Source: Streptosporangium becharense
GTDB taxonomy: Bacteria > Actinomycetota > Actinomycetes > Streptosporangiales > Streptosporangiaceae
Reading direction: 5' to 3'
DNA: 64,000 bases
Assembly (NCBI RefSeq): GCF_014204985.1
Contig: NZ_JACHMP010000001.1
Coordinates: 186,001 to 250,000, forward strand
Shown here: one piece after another, positions 27,085-36,045 of the stretch
Layout of the letters: every line of letters begins with the position of its first letter
How positions within the stretch are numbered: the first letter of the stretch is position 1
Program-made: the position numbers and the translations under genes
The notes under the pieces: generated by a model
Told to the model about the DNA's origin: nothing
The model's database searches: none
The model's input: the letters and a program-made list of their open reading frames with translations, nothing else

Positions 27085-28170
27085 ATGATCGATTTCGATA
27101 TCCGCGTGAGCGACCGTCCCCTGCCGGACGCCGAGCGAGCGGAGATCCTCGCCACGCCGGGATTCGGGCAGCACTTCACCGACCACATGATCACCATGCG
27201 CTGGTCGGCGGCCGGCGGCTGGCATGACGGGCGGCTGGAGCCCTACGGGTCGTTCACGCTCGACCCGGCCACCCTGGTGTTCCACTACGGCCAGGAGTTC
27301 TTCGAGGGCATGAAGGCCTATCGCCAGAGCGACGGGACGATCGCCCTGTTCCGGCCGGAGGCGAACGCCGAACGGTTCAACAGGTCGGCACGGCGCATGG
27401 AGATGCCCGAGATACCGGTCGAGACCTTCGTCCGGGCACTGGAACTGCTCGTCTCCCAGGACCGCGCCTGGGTGCCGTCCACCTTCGGGGAAAGCCTCTA
27501 CCTGCGGCCCTTCATGATCGCCACTCAGCGGACCCTGGCCTTCACCCAGCCGTCCACCAGCTACCTGTTCTGCGTCATCGCCTCCCCCGCCACCGCGTAC
27601 TTCGGCGGCGGGACCCCGCGCGCGCTGACCGTCTGGCTGTCGGAGGACTACTCACGCGCGGCCCCCGGCGGCACCGGCTTCGCCAAGGCGGGCGGGAACT
27701 ACGCCGGCGCGTACGCCGCCTCACGTCAGGCCGTCGAGCAGGGCTGCGACCAGGTGGTCTGGCTGGATTCCACCGAACGCCGGTGGGTGGAGGAGATGGG
27801 CGGCATGAACCTGTTCTTCGGGTACGGCGAGCGCGTCATGACCCCGTCGCTCACCGGCACCCTGCTGCCCGGCGTCACCCGCGACTCGCTGCTCACGCTG
27901 GCACCCCGTCTCGGCATCGAGGCCGAGGAGGGCAGGATCTCCATCGGCCAGTGGCGCAAGGAGTGCGAGAGCGGCGTCATGACCGAGGCGTTCGCCTGCG
28001 GCACGGCCGCCGTGATGGCTCCGGTCGGCACGGTGCGCGGCGTCGCCAAACAGTGGCTGGTCGGCGACGGCCGCCCCGGCCCGGTCACCCTGCGCCTGCG
28101 CGAAGAGCTGCTGGGCATCCAGTACGGCCGCCGCCCCGACCCGCTCAGCTGGGTGCACCCAGTCTGCTGA
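27085..28170 (+). CDS. IlvE-like branched-chain-type aminotransferase
   Basis: This 361-residue fold-type-IV PLP aminotransferase has FHYGQEFFEGMKAY, LRPFMIAT, the Schiff-base region TGFAKAGGNYAGAY and EEMGGMNLFF, all typical of IlvE. ATG at 27085 follows AAGGACGG. Being in the same operon as the MppP-like oxidase, it could re-aminate the 2-keto product (for example 4-hydroxy-2-ketoarginine to 4-hydroxyarginine), the job done by MppQ in enduracididine biosynthesis. It could also make a branched-chain precursor for the Val-type A-T protein. The 3' end overlaps the convergent NRPS stop by 26 bp. Confidence 0.93.
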   Translation: MIDFDIRVSDRPLPDAERAEILATPGFGQHFTDHMITMRWSAAGGWHDGRLEPYGSFTLDPATLVFHYGQEFFEGMKAYRQSDGTIALFRPEANAERFNRSARRMEMPEIPVETFVRALELLVSQDRAWVPSTFGESLYLRPFMIATQRTLAFTQPSTSYLFCVIASPATAYFGGGTPRALTVWLSEDYSRAAPGGTGFAKAGGNYAGAYAASRQAVEQGCDQVVWLDSTERRWVEEMGGMNLFFGYGERVMTPSLTGTLLPGVTRDSLLTLAPRLGIEAEEGRISIGQWRKECESGVMTEAFACGTAAVMAPVGTVRGVAKQWLVGDGRPGPVTLRLREELLGIQYGRRPDPLSWVHPVC

Positions 28171-31100
28171 TCAGCTTCTCCAACTGCTCGGGAGCCACGC
28201 GCGCCAGCGGGAAGTCCGCCGGGGCCGGCCCCGCGCCGATCAGCTCTCGCAGCTCCGCGAGGTAGCGGTCGGCCAGGTCCCGGATGGTCTGGCTCTCGTG
28301 CAGATCCTCGCTGTAGCACCACTGGACCACCAGGCCGCCCGCGACGATCGACGCCCTCACCTCCACCGGATACGGCCTCCGCCCGCGTGGGCTCGCCGTG
28401 TGGTTCATCGGCTGGTCCACCGGGCCTGCGTAGGAGAAGAGGAGTTCGGCCGGCGACGCCGGCAGCGGGTCGGACCCGTGGTGCAGCAGCTGCCAGCCGA
28501 TGCCGCCCAGCGGCGCGGCCTCCGGCGCCGAGGCGCCGTCGAGCACCACCGGATGGATTCGGCTGAACCAGCCCACGGTCCTGGTCAGGTCCACATCGTC
28601 GAAGATCGGCTCGCGGTCGTGCCGTTCGAGGTCCACCAGGTGCCGCTCGGCCCCGGTCCAAGCGCTGAGGGTACGGCCGAGAGCCGTCAGCAGCGCCGCC
28701 GTGATCCCGTGCGGGACCCGTGCCAGGTCGCCGGTGGCCTCGGCGTCGAGCGTGGCGAGCACGGTCCGCTCGGAGGAGACCGTGCCCGGCTCCGGCACGG
28801 CGGCCTCCGCGGCCGTGTCGTAACGCAGGCGTCCGACGGGCTCGGCCAGCAGCGCCGACCAGTAGTCCCGCTGCGACTGGACGGCCGGCGTGCCGGCGTG
28901 CCGGCTGAGCCGGCGGGTCCAGGACTGCCAGGACGTGGTCTTGGCCGGAAGGTCCCCACCGGCCAGCAGGGTGGCGAGATCCTCCAGAAGGATCCGCACG
29001 GAGGCCGGGTCCGCCGTCAGCCGGTGGACGGTCAGGACGAGCCGGTCCGGCCGCTCGGGGCCGGACCTCACCAGCGCCAGGCGCAGCAGCGGGCCGACCG
29101 CCAGGTCCAGTCCGGTCTGCATGTCATCGGTGAGCTCCCGCATCCGGCGGACCCGCTCGTCCTCGCCGAGGCCGGACAGGTCGTGGACGTCCACCGGGAC
29201 CGCGTCGCCGCGCGGCGCGATCCGCACCCTTGTCCGCTCGCGGGCCAGCAGGAAGCGCTGCCGCAGCCCGTCGTGGTGGACGACCAGCCGCTCCGCGGCC
29301 TGGCGTACCCGGTCGGGCTCCACCCGGTCGCTCAACTTCAGCACCGCCGAGGTGTTCCAGTGGTGGGGGTCCTCCAGGCCTGCCGACGCGAACCACTGCT
29401 GCCCGGCCACCAGGTGGACCGGCCCGGTCACGTCACCCTGCTCGGCGTCCACGACGACCCCGGCCACGGCCACCTGCGCCAGGAGTCCGACGGTCGGATT
29501 GGCGAACAGGTCGTACGGCTCCAGCCGGATGCCGGCCTCCTGAGCCCGCGCCACCACCTGGATCGCCAGGATGGAGTCACCGCCGATCTCGAAGAAGTTG
29601 TCGTTGACCCCGATCTCGTCGACCGCGACGACCGCCGCCACGATGGCGGCCAGGCGCTTCTCCAGCGGCGTGCGGGGAGCGAGGAACTCCTCGGCCAGCT
29701 CGGGCCGGCCGCCGTCCGGCGCGGGCAGCCGGTCTCTGTCGATCTTGCCGTTGTGGTTGAGGGGCAGCTCGTCGATGTCGACGAAGAGCGAGGGCACCAT
29801 GTACGGCGGCAGCGTCTGCTCCAGGAAGCGGCGCAGGTCGCCGTGGCTCGCCGCGGGCTCCGGGCGCCGCACGACGTAGGCCACCAGCCGCCGGTCGCCG
29901 GGCGACGGCTCATGGACCGTCACGACCGTCCCGGCGACCGCGGGGTGCTCGCTCAGCGTCGACTCGATCTCCGTCGGCTCCACCCGGAACCCGCGGATCT
30001 TGATCTGCGTGTCGACGCGGGAGATGAACTCCAGCGTTCCGTCGGCGCGTCGCCGGATCAGGTCGCCCGTACGGTACATCCGCCGACCGGGGCGTGCGGG
30101 ATCGGCGACGAAGCGCTGAGCGGTCAGGCCCGGGCGGCCGAGGTAGCCGCGGGCCACGCTGACACCGCCGATGTACAGCTCGCCGGTGCCGCCTCGGGGC
30201 ACCGGCCGCAGCCGGCTGTCCAGGATGTGCAGCTCGGCTGAGGGCAGCGGGGTGCCGATCGGCAGGTTGGGCCAGTCGTAGTCCGGGTCGGCCGGGTCCA
30301 GGCGGAAGAAGGTGGAGCTGACCGTGGTCTCGGTCAGGCCGTAGACGTGCATCAACGGCACCCCGAGCCGCCGCCACATGGCCAGGCGCTCCGGCAGGAC
30401 CCGTTCGCCGCCGATGATCACCAGCCGCAGGCAGGGCGGCAGGTCCCGCCCGCGCCGGTCGAGTTCGCGAACCCACTCGTGCCAGTAGGCGGTGGGCAGC
30501 TCGATGACCGTCATCCGCTCCCGCTCGATCAGATCGGCGAGGTCGGCCTGCCCGCCGATGAAGTGCTGGGTGGGGATGACCACCGCGCCGCCGGCCAGCC
30601 AGGTCGGGAACAGCTCCTCGACGTGCACGTCGAAGCCGGCCGACGCGAACTGCAGGAACCGGTCGCCGGAACCGAGACCGAGCCGGTCCACGATGTCACG
30701 CGCGAACACCGCCAGGGACCGGTGTTCGATCACGGTCCCCTTGGGCCGGCCCGTCGATCCCGAGGTGTAGATCACGTAGGCCGGGGAGGACGGGTCGGGT
30801 GCGGGCAGCTCGCCGCCGGTTCCCCCCGGCGGGTGGTCCAGCGGCTCGTCGAGGTAGACCACCTGCTCGGCCCAGCCGGGATCGGCCGGCAGGCTCCGCT
30901 GGGTGACCAGAGCCCCGACCTCCGCGTCGGCCAGCATGAAGGCGATGCGCTCGGCCGGGTAGGTGGGGTCCACGGGGACGTAGGCCGCCCCCGCCATGAG
31001 GGTGCCGAGGATCGCCACGGGCAGCCGCGGCGAGCGCTCCACCAGGATGCCGACCCGCGTGCCCTTGCCCACGCCCCGCGCGGCGAGGTGCCGGGCGAGG

Positions 31101-32773
31101 CGCTCGGCCTCCCGGTCGAGCTCGGCGTAGCTGGTCGGCGCGCCGTCACAGATGACCGCCGGCGAGTAGGGGGCGAGGGCGACCCGCTGACGGAAGTGCT
31201 CGACGAAGGTCGGGCCCGGCGGTGCCACGGCCGCTCCGATGCCCGCCGCGGCGGTCGCGGCAGCCGTGCCCGCCGTCTCCGCCGTGGCGGCCGTGGCGGC
31301 CGTGTCAGCCGTGGCCTCGGGGTCGCCCAGGTCCACGGCCTCCACCGGCCGGTCCGGTGCGGCGACGATCTGACGCACGATCGCGTGGAGCTGGTCGGCC
31401 AGAAGCTCCACGGTGCCCGCGTCGAAGAGCTCGGTCATGTACTGCCACTGGAGCTCCAGGCGGTCGGCCTTCGGGATGACCGCGATGGTCAGGTCGACCG
31501 AGGCCAGGCCGAGCTCCATCGGCTCCGGGGTGAGGCGCAGTCCCGGCAGCTCCAGCACGGTGTCCGGAATGGTGAGCACGTTGAGCCACATGCCGCTCAG
31601 CGACGTCTGCGACGCCTCGCGGCCCAGGCCCAGCGCCTCGATCAGCCGGTCGAACGGCACGTCCTGATGGTTGAGCGCGTCGGAGACCGTGTCGCGGGCC
31701 TGGCGCACCACCTCGCGCAGCGTGTGCCCGGGACCGAGCCGCATGCGCAGCGGCAGCGGGTTGGCGAAACAGCCGATGAGCCGCTCGGTCTCGACCCGGG
31801 TGCGGCCGGAGACCAGGGAGCCGACGACGAGATCGTCCTGCTCCAGGTGCCGGTGCAGCAGCACCGAGCAGGCCGCGAGCATGACCGTGCCCAGCGAGGC
31901 GCCCTCTCGTTCGAGGAAGCGGCGCAGCTCGGTGCTGAGCTCGGGCGAGAGGTGCACCGAGACCACGTCGCCGGCGAAGGTGGGCCGGGCCGGGTAGGGC
32001 CGGTCCGTCTGCAGCGCCGATCCGGTGGGGACGCCGTCCATCACCTCCCGCCAGTACTTCACCTCCTCGGAGATCCGCTGCTCGTCGTGGCGGCCCCGCT
32101 GCCAGGCGGCGAAGTCGCCGAACTGGATCTGCGGCGCCGGCGGCGCCGCACCGAGGCCGCGGCGGGCCTGGTAGAGCTGCGCGACCTCCTGGACGATGAT
32201 CGACAGGGACCACGCGTCCGAGGCGGCGTGGTCGGTGGCGAACAGGGCGACCGTGGTGTGCTCGGCCAAGTGGAACATGGTGATCCGGAGCCGTAGCGGG
32301 TCCTTGGGGTCGAAGCGGCGCGAGACCTCCGCCAGGCAGCGCCGGCGTAGCTCGGCGGACTGCTCGCCCGGCGCGAGCCCGGACAGGTCGACGACCGGGA
32401 TCGGCACCCGGCCCGCCTCGTGCACCGTCTGGACCGGCGTGCCGCCCGCGTCGATGTCGAAGGTGGACCTGAGCACCTCGTGCCGCTCCACCACCTCGGT
32501 GAGGACCAGGCTGAGCAGGTCCAGATCCAGCTCTCCCTCGATCCGGAAGGCCCCGGTGATGTTGTTGGCCCCGCGGAAGCGCTCGACCGCCCATTCCCGT
32601 TGCTGCGCGATCCCCAGCGGCGTGGGCACGGAGCGGTCGCGCGGCCCGATCCGGTCCCCGGTCCCGTCGTCGTGCGCCGACGCCCGTGCCGTCGCCAACT
32701 CGGCGAGCCTGCGCTCGAGCAGTTCCCGCTTCTGGGGAGACAGGGCCGCGATCCGACTCAGCTCATCAGTCAC
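28145..32773 (-). CDS. NRPS C-A-T-E with defective epimerisation domain
   Basis: This 1542-residue single-module NRPS has C (residues ~45-480; DHAASDAWS keeps the catalytic second His), an Ala/Thr-rich linker (~485-515), A (YTSGSTGRPKG near 671; YGLTETTV), T (GGDSI, Ser ~1066) and an E-type C-terminal domain (~1095-1520). The E assignment rests on RTVGWFSRIHPV and the E-rich ERHDRE segment. However, the HHxxxDG motif reads H-R-L-T-A-D-P, so the catalytic second His is Arg and epimerisation is probably lost. My hand-read A code D-V-E-E-I-G-V-V-S-K is acidic like that of the starter NRPS, suggesting a basic residue. The protein could dock to the DCL-type C domain of the 10852-14499 NRPS. Confidence 0.94.
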   Translation of the reverse strand: MTDELSRIAALSPQKRELLERRLAELATARASAHDDGTGDRIGPRDRSVPTPLGIAQQREWAVERFRGANNITGAFRIEGELDLDLLSLVLTEVVERHEVLRSTFDIDAGGTPVQTVHEAGRVPIPVVDLSGLAPGEQSAELRRRCLAEVSRRFDPKDPLRLRITMFHLAEHTTVALFATDHAASDAWSLSIIVQEVAQLYQARRGLGAAPPAPQIQFGDFAAWQRGRHDEQRISEEVKYWREVMDGVPTGSALQTDRPYPARPTFAGDVVSVHLSPELSTELRRFLEREGASLGTVMLAACSVLLHRHLEQDDLVVGSLVSGRTRVETERLIGCFANPLPLRMRLGPGHTLREVVRQARDTVSDALNHQDVPFDRLIEALGLGREASQTSLSGMWLNVLTIPDTVLELPGLRLTPEPMELGLASVDLTIAVIPKADRLELQWQYMTELFDAGTVELLADQLHAIVRQIVAAPDRPVEAVDLGDPEATADTAATAATAETAGTAAATAAAGIGAAVAPPGPTFVEHFRQRVALAPYSPAVICDGAPTSYAELDREAERLARHLAARGVGKGTRVGILVERSPRLPVAILGTLMAGAAYVPVDPTYPAERIAFMLADAEVGALVTQRSLPADPGWAEQVVYLDEPLDHPPGGTGGELPAPDPSSPAYVIYTSGSTGRPKGTVIEHRSLAVFARDIVDRLGLGSGDRFLQFASAGFDVHVEELFPTWLAGGAVVIPTQHFIGGQADLADLIERERMTVIELPTAYWHEWVRELDRRGRDLPPCLRLVIIGGERVLPERLAMWRRLGVPLMHVYGLTETTVSSTFFRLDPADPDYDWPNLPIGTPLPSAELHILDSRLRPVPRGGTGELYIGGVSVARGYLGRPGLTAQRFVADPARPGRRMYRTGDLIRRRADGTLEFISRVDTQIKIRGFRVEPTEIESTLSEHPAVAGTVVTVHEPSPGDRRLVAYVVRRPEPAASHGDLRRFLEQTLPPYMVPSLFVDIDELPLNHNGKIDRDRLPAPDGGRPELAEEFLAPRTPLEKRLAAIVAAVVAVDEIGVNDNFFEIGGDSILAIQVVARAQEAGIRLEPYDLFANPTVGLLAQVAVAGVVVDAEQGDVTGPVHLVAGQQWFASAGLEDPHHWNTSAVLKLSDRVEPDRVRQAAERLVVHHDGLRQRFLLARERTRVRIAPRGDAVPVDVHDLSGLGEDERVRRMRELTDDMQTGLDLAVGPLLRLALVRSGPERPDRLVLTVHRLTADPASVRILLEDLATLLAGGDLPAKTTSWQSWTRRLSRHAGTPAVQSQRDYWSALLAEPVGRLRYDTAAEAAVPEPGTVSSERTVLATLDAEATGDLARVPHGITAALLTALGRTLSAWTGAERHLVDLERHDREPIFDDVDLTRTVGWFSRIHPVVLDGASAPEAAPLGGIGWQLLHHGSDPLPASPAELLFSYAGPVDQPMNHTASPRGRRPYPVEVRASIVAGGLVVQWCYSEDLHESQTIRDLADRYLAELRELIGAGPAPADFPLARVAPEQLEKLISRLGAPS

Positions 32774-32943
32774 TCGGCAACCGTAGGCTGCGCGGCGTTT
32801 ATGGAAATGTCCCGTGAAGTCGGGACGGTAACGAGGAGAGGGAAATCTATAGCTTTGTGGCGGGTCAGCGTGTCGCGAAGGAGTGCCATGAACCGGTCCG
32901 ATGACAACCCGCGTAGCGCCAGCCGCACCGCCCTCGGCCAGCG
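32774..32943. promoter_or_regulatory. Divergent promoter region
   Basis: This 170-bp gap separates the minus C-A-T-E gene from the plus A-T operon. A lower-GC patch around 32800-32870 is a likely promoter area. No clear operator palindrome was seen. ATG at 32888 opens only a short overlapping frame that I do not call a gene. Confidence 0.4.
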
Positions 32944-34800
32944 ATGATGACCACGGCCATGCCCGCGGCGGGTGTCCCGCAGTGCGTGCACGAGATGGTG
33001 GCCGCGCAGGCCGCCCGCACGCCGGACCGGATCGCGGTCGGCTTCGCGGGCACCACCCTCACCTATCGCCAGCTCGACCGCGCCGCCGACGCCCTGGCGA
33101 TACGGCTGCGCGAGGCCGGGGTCCGCGGAGGGGCGGTGGTCGCCGTCGTCCTCGGCCGCACCCCGGACCTCATCGTCACCCTGACGGCGATCCTCAAGGC
33201 CGGCGGCGCCTACCTCTACCTCGACCCCGCCGAACCGCACGCGCAGCGTTCCCGGATCGTGCGGGACGCCCGAACCCGGTTCGCCGTCGTCGGCGTGGAC
33301 TTCCTCGATCACGCACCGGAAGTGGCCCACGTGCTGCCCCTGGACCGTGACATGGCCGCCCTGGCGGAGTCCGGCGGGACGGAACCGGCCGGCGGGGCCG
33401 GTCGGCCCTTGCATCCGGACACACCGGCCTACGTCTGCTACACCTCCGGCTCGACCGGCGAGCCCAAGGGGGTGGTGGTCTCCCACCACGCCATCTGGCG
33501 GCTGATCCACCGGCCCACCTGGATCGAGGTCCGCGACGACGACGTCTTCCTGCAGCTGACCCGGGTCGGTTTCGACGTCTCCACCTTCGAGATCTGGATG
33601 CCCCTGGTGAAGGGGTGCCGCCTCGCCCTCGCCCCGACCGGGCACGCCGATCTGGAGGAGATCGTGGCGACCGTCCGGGCCGAGAAAGTGACGGTTCTCT
33701 GGCTCACCACCGGCCTGTTCCACAAGATCGTCACGCATCACCTCGACGGCCTGGCCGGTGTCCGGCATCTCCTGGCCGGCGGCGACGTCCTGTCCCCCGC
33801 GCACGTGCAGCGGGTCATGTCCGCCTACCCCGGCATGGTCTTCACCAACGGCTACGGGCCCACCGAGAACACCACCTTCAGCACCTGCTGGACGACCAGC
33901 CGGATCAGCACCGCCCCGCGGGTGCCGATCGGCGTGCCGATCGACGGCAGCACCGCCGCCGTCCTCGACGACCGGTTGCTGCCGGTCCCGCCGGGCGAGG
34001 TCGGCGAGCTGTGGGTCGGCGGCCACGGCGTCGCCACCGGCTACCTCAACCGGCCCGGCGCGACCGCCGAGAAGTTCGTCGCCGACTGCGATCCGGCGGC
34101 CCCTCCCGGCAGCCGGATGTATCGCACCGGGGACCTGGCACGCTGGTCCGAGGACGGCACGCTGGACTTCCTCGGCCGGGCGGACCGCCAGGTCAAGATC
34201 CGCGGATACCGGGTCGAGCTGAGCACCGTCGAGGTGGAACTCGCGGCCCAGCCGGAGGTGGAGCAGGCCGCGGCCCTGACCTACACCGACGGGGCCGGCG
34301 ACACCAGCCTGCTCGCCTACGTGGCGGTCGGGCAGCAGGTGGATCCGGCCGACTTCGGCACGTTCGGCGTGACGCTCCGGGAGCGGCTGCAGGAGGTGTT
34401 CCCGGCGCACCTCGTGCCGCGGGCGGTCATCGTGCTGCAGGACATCCCGCTGAACCCGAACGGCAAAGTGGATCGTTCTGCGCTGCCCACCAAGATCCCT
34501 CGCAACGTGTGGAACGACTACGTCGAGCCGCGCGACCCGACCGAGGAACTCCTGGTCACGATCTGGAGCGACGCGCTGGACGTCGAGCCGATCGGGGTTG
34601 AGGACAACTTCTTCGAGCTCGGCGGCCACTCGCTGCTCGCCGCCGAACTGCTCGCCGAACTGCACCATCACTTCGACGTCAAGCTGCCGGCCCGCACCCT
34701 GTTCCTGCGGCCCACCATCGCGGACCTCGCGGAGGAGTTGCGGCGCCGGGGTGCGGCATCCGGCGCCGATAGAGAGGCAACGAATGCGGGAACCCGGTAA
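32944..34800 (+). CDS. NRPS A-T didomain, Val-like code
   Basis: This 618-residue didomain has an A domain with all core motifs (YTSGSTGEPKG, NGYGPTENT, YRTGDLA, NPNGKVDRSAL) and a carrier with GGHSLL. My hand-read code D-V-F-W-L-G-G-T-F-K is close to the published valine code DAFWIGGTFK. There is no C domain. The gene starts with two ATGs (32944 and 32947) and overlaps the following P450 by 17 bp. This A-T plus P450 pair is the classic layout for beta-hydroxylation of a carrier-bound amino acid (as with NovH/NovI), here followed by a Cys-type transferase candidate that could move the modified residue to an A-less carrier. The Val assignment is inferred from the code only. Confidence 0.94.
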   Translation: MMTTAMPAAGVPQCVHEMVAAQAARTPDRIAVGFAGTTLTYRQLDRAADALAIRLREAGVRGGAVVAVVLGRTPDLIVTLTAILKAGGAYLYLDPAEPHAQRSRIVRDARTRFAVVGVDFLDHAPEVAHVLPLDRDMAALAESGGTEPAGGAGRPLHPDTPAYVCYTSGSTGEPKGVVVSHHAIWRLIHRPTWIEVRDDDVFLQLTRVGFDVSTFEIWMPLVKGCRLALAPTGHADLEEIVATVRAEKVTVLWLTTGLFHKIVTHHLDGLAGVRHLLAGGDVLSPAHVQRVMSAYPGMVFTNGYGPTENTTFSTCWTTSRISTAPRVPIGVPIDGSTAAVLDDRLLPVPPGEVGELWVGGHGVATGYLNRPGATAEKFVADCDPAAPPGSRMYRTGDLARWSEDGTLDFLGRADRQVKIRGYRVELSTVEVELAAQPEVEQAAALTYTDGAGDTSLLAYVAVGQQVDPADFGTFGVTLRERLQEVFPAHLVPRAVIVLQDIPLNPNGKVDRSALPTKIPRNVWNDYVEPRDPTEELLVTIWSDALDVEPIGVEDNFFELGGHSLLAAELLAELHHHFDVKLPARTLFLRPTIADLAEELRRRGAASGADREATNAGTR

Positions 34801-36022
34801 CGACGCGACGGGATGCCCGGTCGGGGGGCTGGCCGACCCGATGCTCTACACCACTCTCGGCTTCCGCGGACGCTGGGGCGACATGCGGGAGCTGGGACAC
34901 CTCGAATGGCAGCAGGCCGACGAGCGGAACGGATTCTGGTCGGTGCTGAAGTACCACGACGCCGACCGCGTGCTGCGTGACGCGGCCACGTTCACCTCCG
35001 AGCGGGGAACGTTGCTGAACATCATCGGGGTGGAGGACCCGGCGGGGGGCAGGCAGATCGCGGCGACCGATCCCCCACGCCACACGATCATGCGGGCCCG
35101 CCTGCAGAAGGCCCTGTCCATCAAGGCGGCCGAGCGTCAGCACGAGCTGATCCGCGACCTGATCCTGGAAGTCATCGCCCCGCTCGCCGACGGCGGCCCG
35201 TTCGACTTCGCCCAGGCCATGCTGATGCTGCCGGTCGCGGTGGGCGGGGAGATGATGCGCCTGCCGCGCTCCGACTGGCCCCGGCTGGAGCGGCTGCTCA
35301 ACGCCTCGATCGCGCCGGACGACCCCGAGTACGCGATGCCCGGCGGCCCCAGGGAGACGCTCGACCTGGCCCACCGTGAACTGTTCGCCTACTTCCAGGA
35401 CATCTACCACGAGCGCCGCAGGAACCTCGGCGACGACCTGATCAGCGTCCTGATCACCACCGAGGTGGACGGGCGGACCATGTCGCCGGGGGAGGTCATG
35501 TCCAACTGCTACAGCGTCCTGCTCGGCGCGGTGGTCACCACTCCCCACTCGCCCAACTACGTCATGTCCGAGCACATCGGCGACGGGTTGCTGGAGGCGT
35601 GGGCGGCCGACATGGCGGCCACCCCCTCCGCGGTGGAGGAGGCCCTGCGTCTCGCCTCGCCGGTCAGCCACTTCATGCGGTACGCCGTCAGGGACACCGA
35701 GGTGCGCGGCACGAAGATCAAGGCGGGTGACGCGGTGGTCACCTGGCTCGGCGCGGCCAACCGCGACGAGGAGGTCTTCCCCGACGCCGGGCGGTTCGAC
35801 CTGCGCCGCAGGCCCAACAAGCACCTCGCCTTCGGGATCGGCCCGCACTACTGCGTCGGCCACACGCTGGCCCGGGTCACCCTGCGCATCCTGTTCACCG
35901 AGCTGCTCACCCGGTTCACCGACTTCGAGCCGGCGGGCGAGCCCTCCCGGATGCACTCCAATTTCATCTCCGGCTACAAGCACCTGCCCATCGCCGCCAA
36001 AACGGCCCGCGGTACCGCCTGA
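34784..36022 (+). CDS. Cytochrome P450 paired with the A-T didomain
   Basis: This 412-residue P450 starts at ATG 34784 with GAGAGG 7 bases upstream. FGIGPHYCVGH is the heme-binding loop and EEALRLASP gives the ExxR pair. The I-helix reads LLGAVVTTPH, so the usual acid of the A-G-x-D/E-T motif is Val while the Thr remains. That is unusual and may change O2 activation. Tight overlap with the A-T gene suggests it acts on the aminoacyl-S-carrier. Hydroxylation, desaturation or C-N chemistry cannot be told apart from sequence. Confidence 0.93.
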   Translation: MREPGNDATGCPVGGLADPMLYTTLGFRGRWGDMRELGHLEWQQADERNGFWSVLKYHDADRVLRDAATFTSERGTLLNIIGVEDPAGGRQIAATDPPRHTIMRARLQKALSIKAAERQHELIRDLILEVIAPLADGGPFDFAQAMLMLPVAVGGEMMRLPRSDWPRLERLLNASIAPDDPEYAMPGGPRETLDLAHRELFAYFQDIYHERRRNLGDDLISVLITTEVDGRTMSPGEVMSNCYSVLLGAVVTTPHSPNYVMSEHIGDGLLEAWAADMAATPSAVEEALRLASPVSHFMRYAVRDTEVRGTKIKAGDAVVTWLGAANRDEEVFPDAGRFDLRRRPNKHLAFGIGPHYCVGHTLARVTLRILFTELLTRFTDFEPAGEPSRMHSNFISGYKHLPIAAKTARGTA

Positions 36023-36045
36023 CACGAACCTCCGGAGGCACGTCC

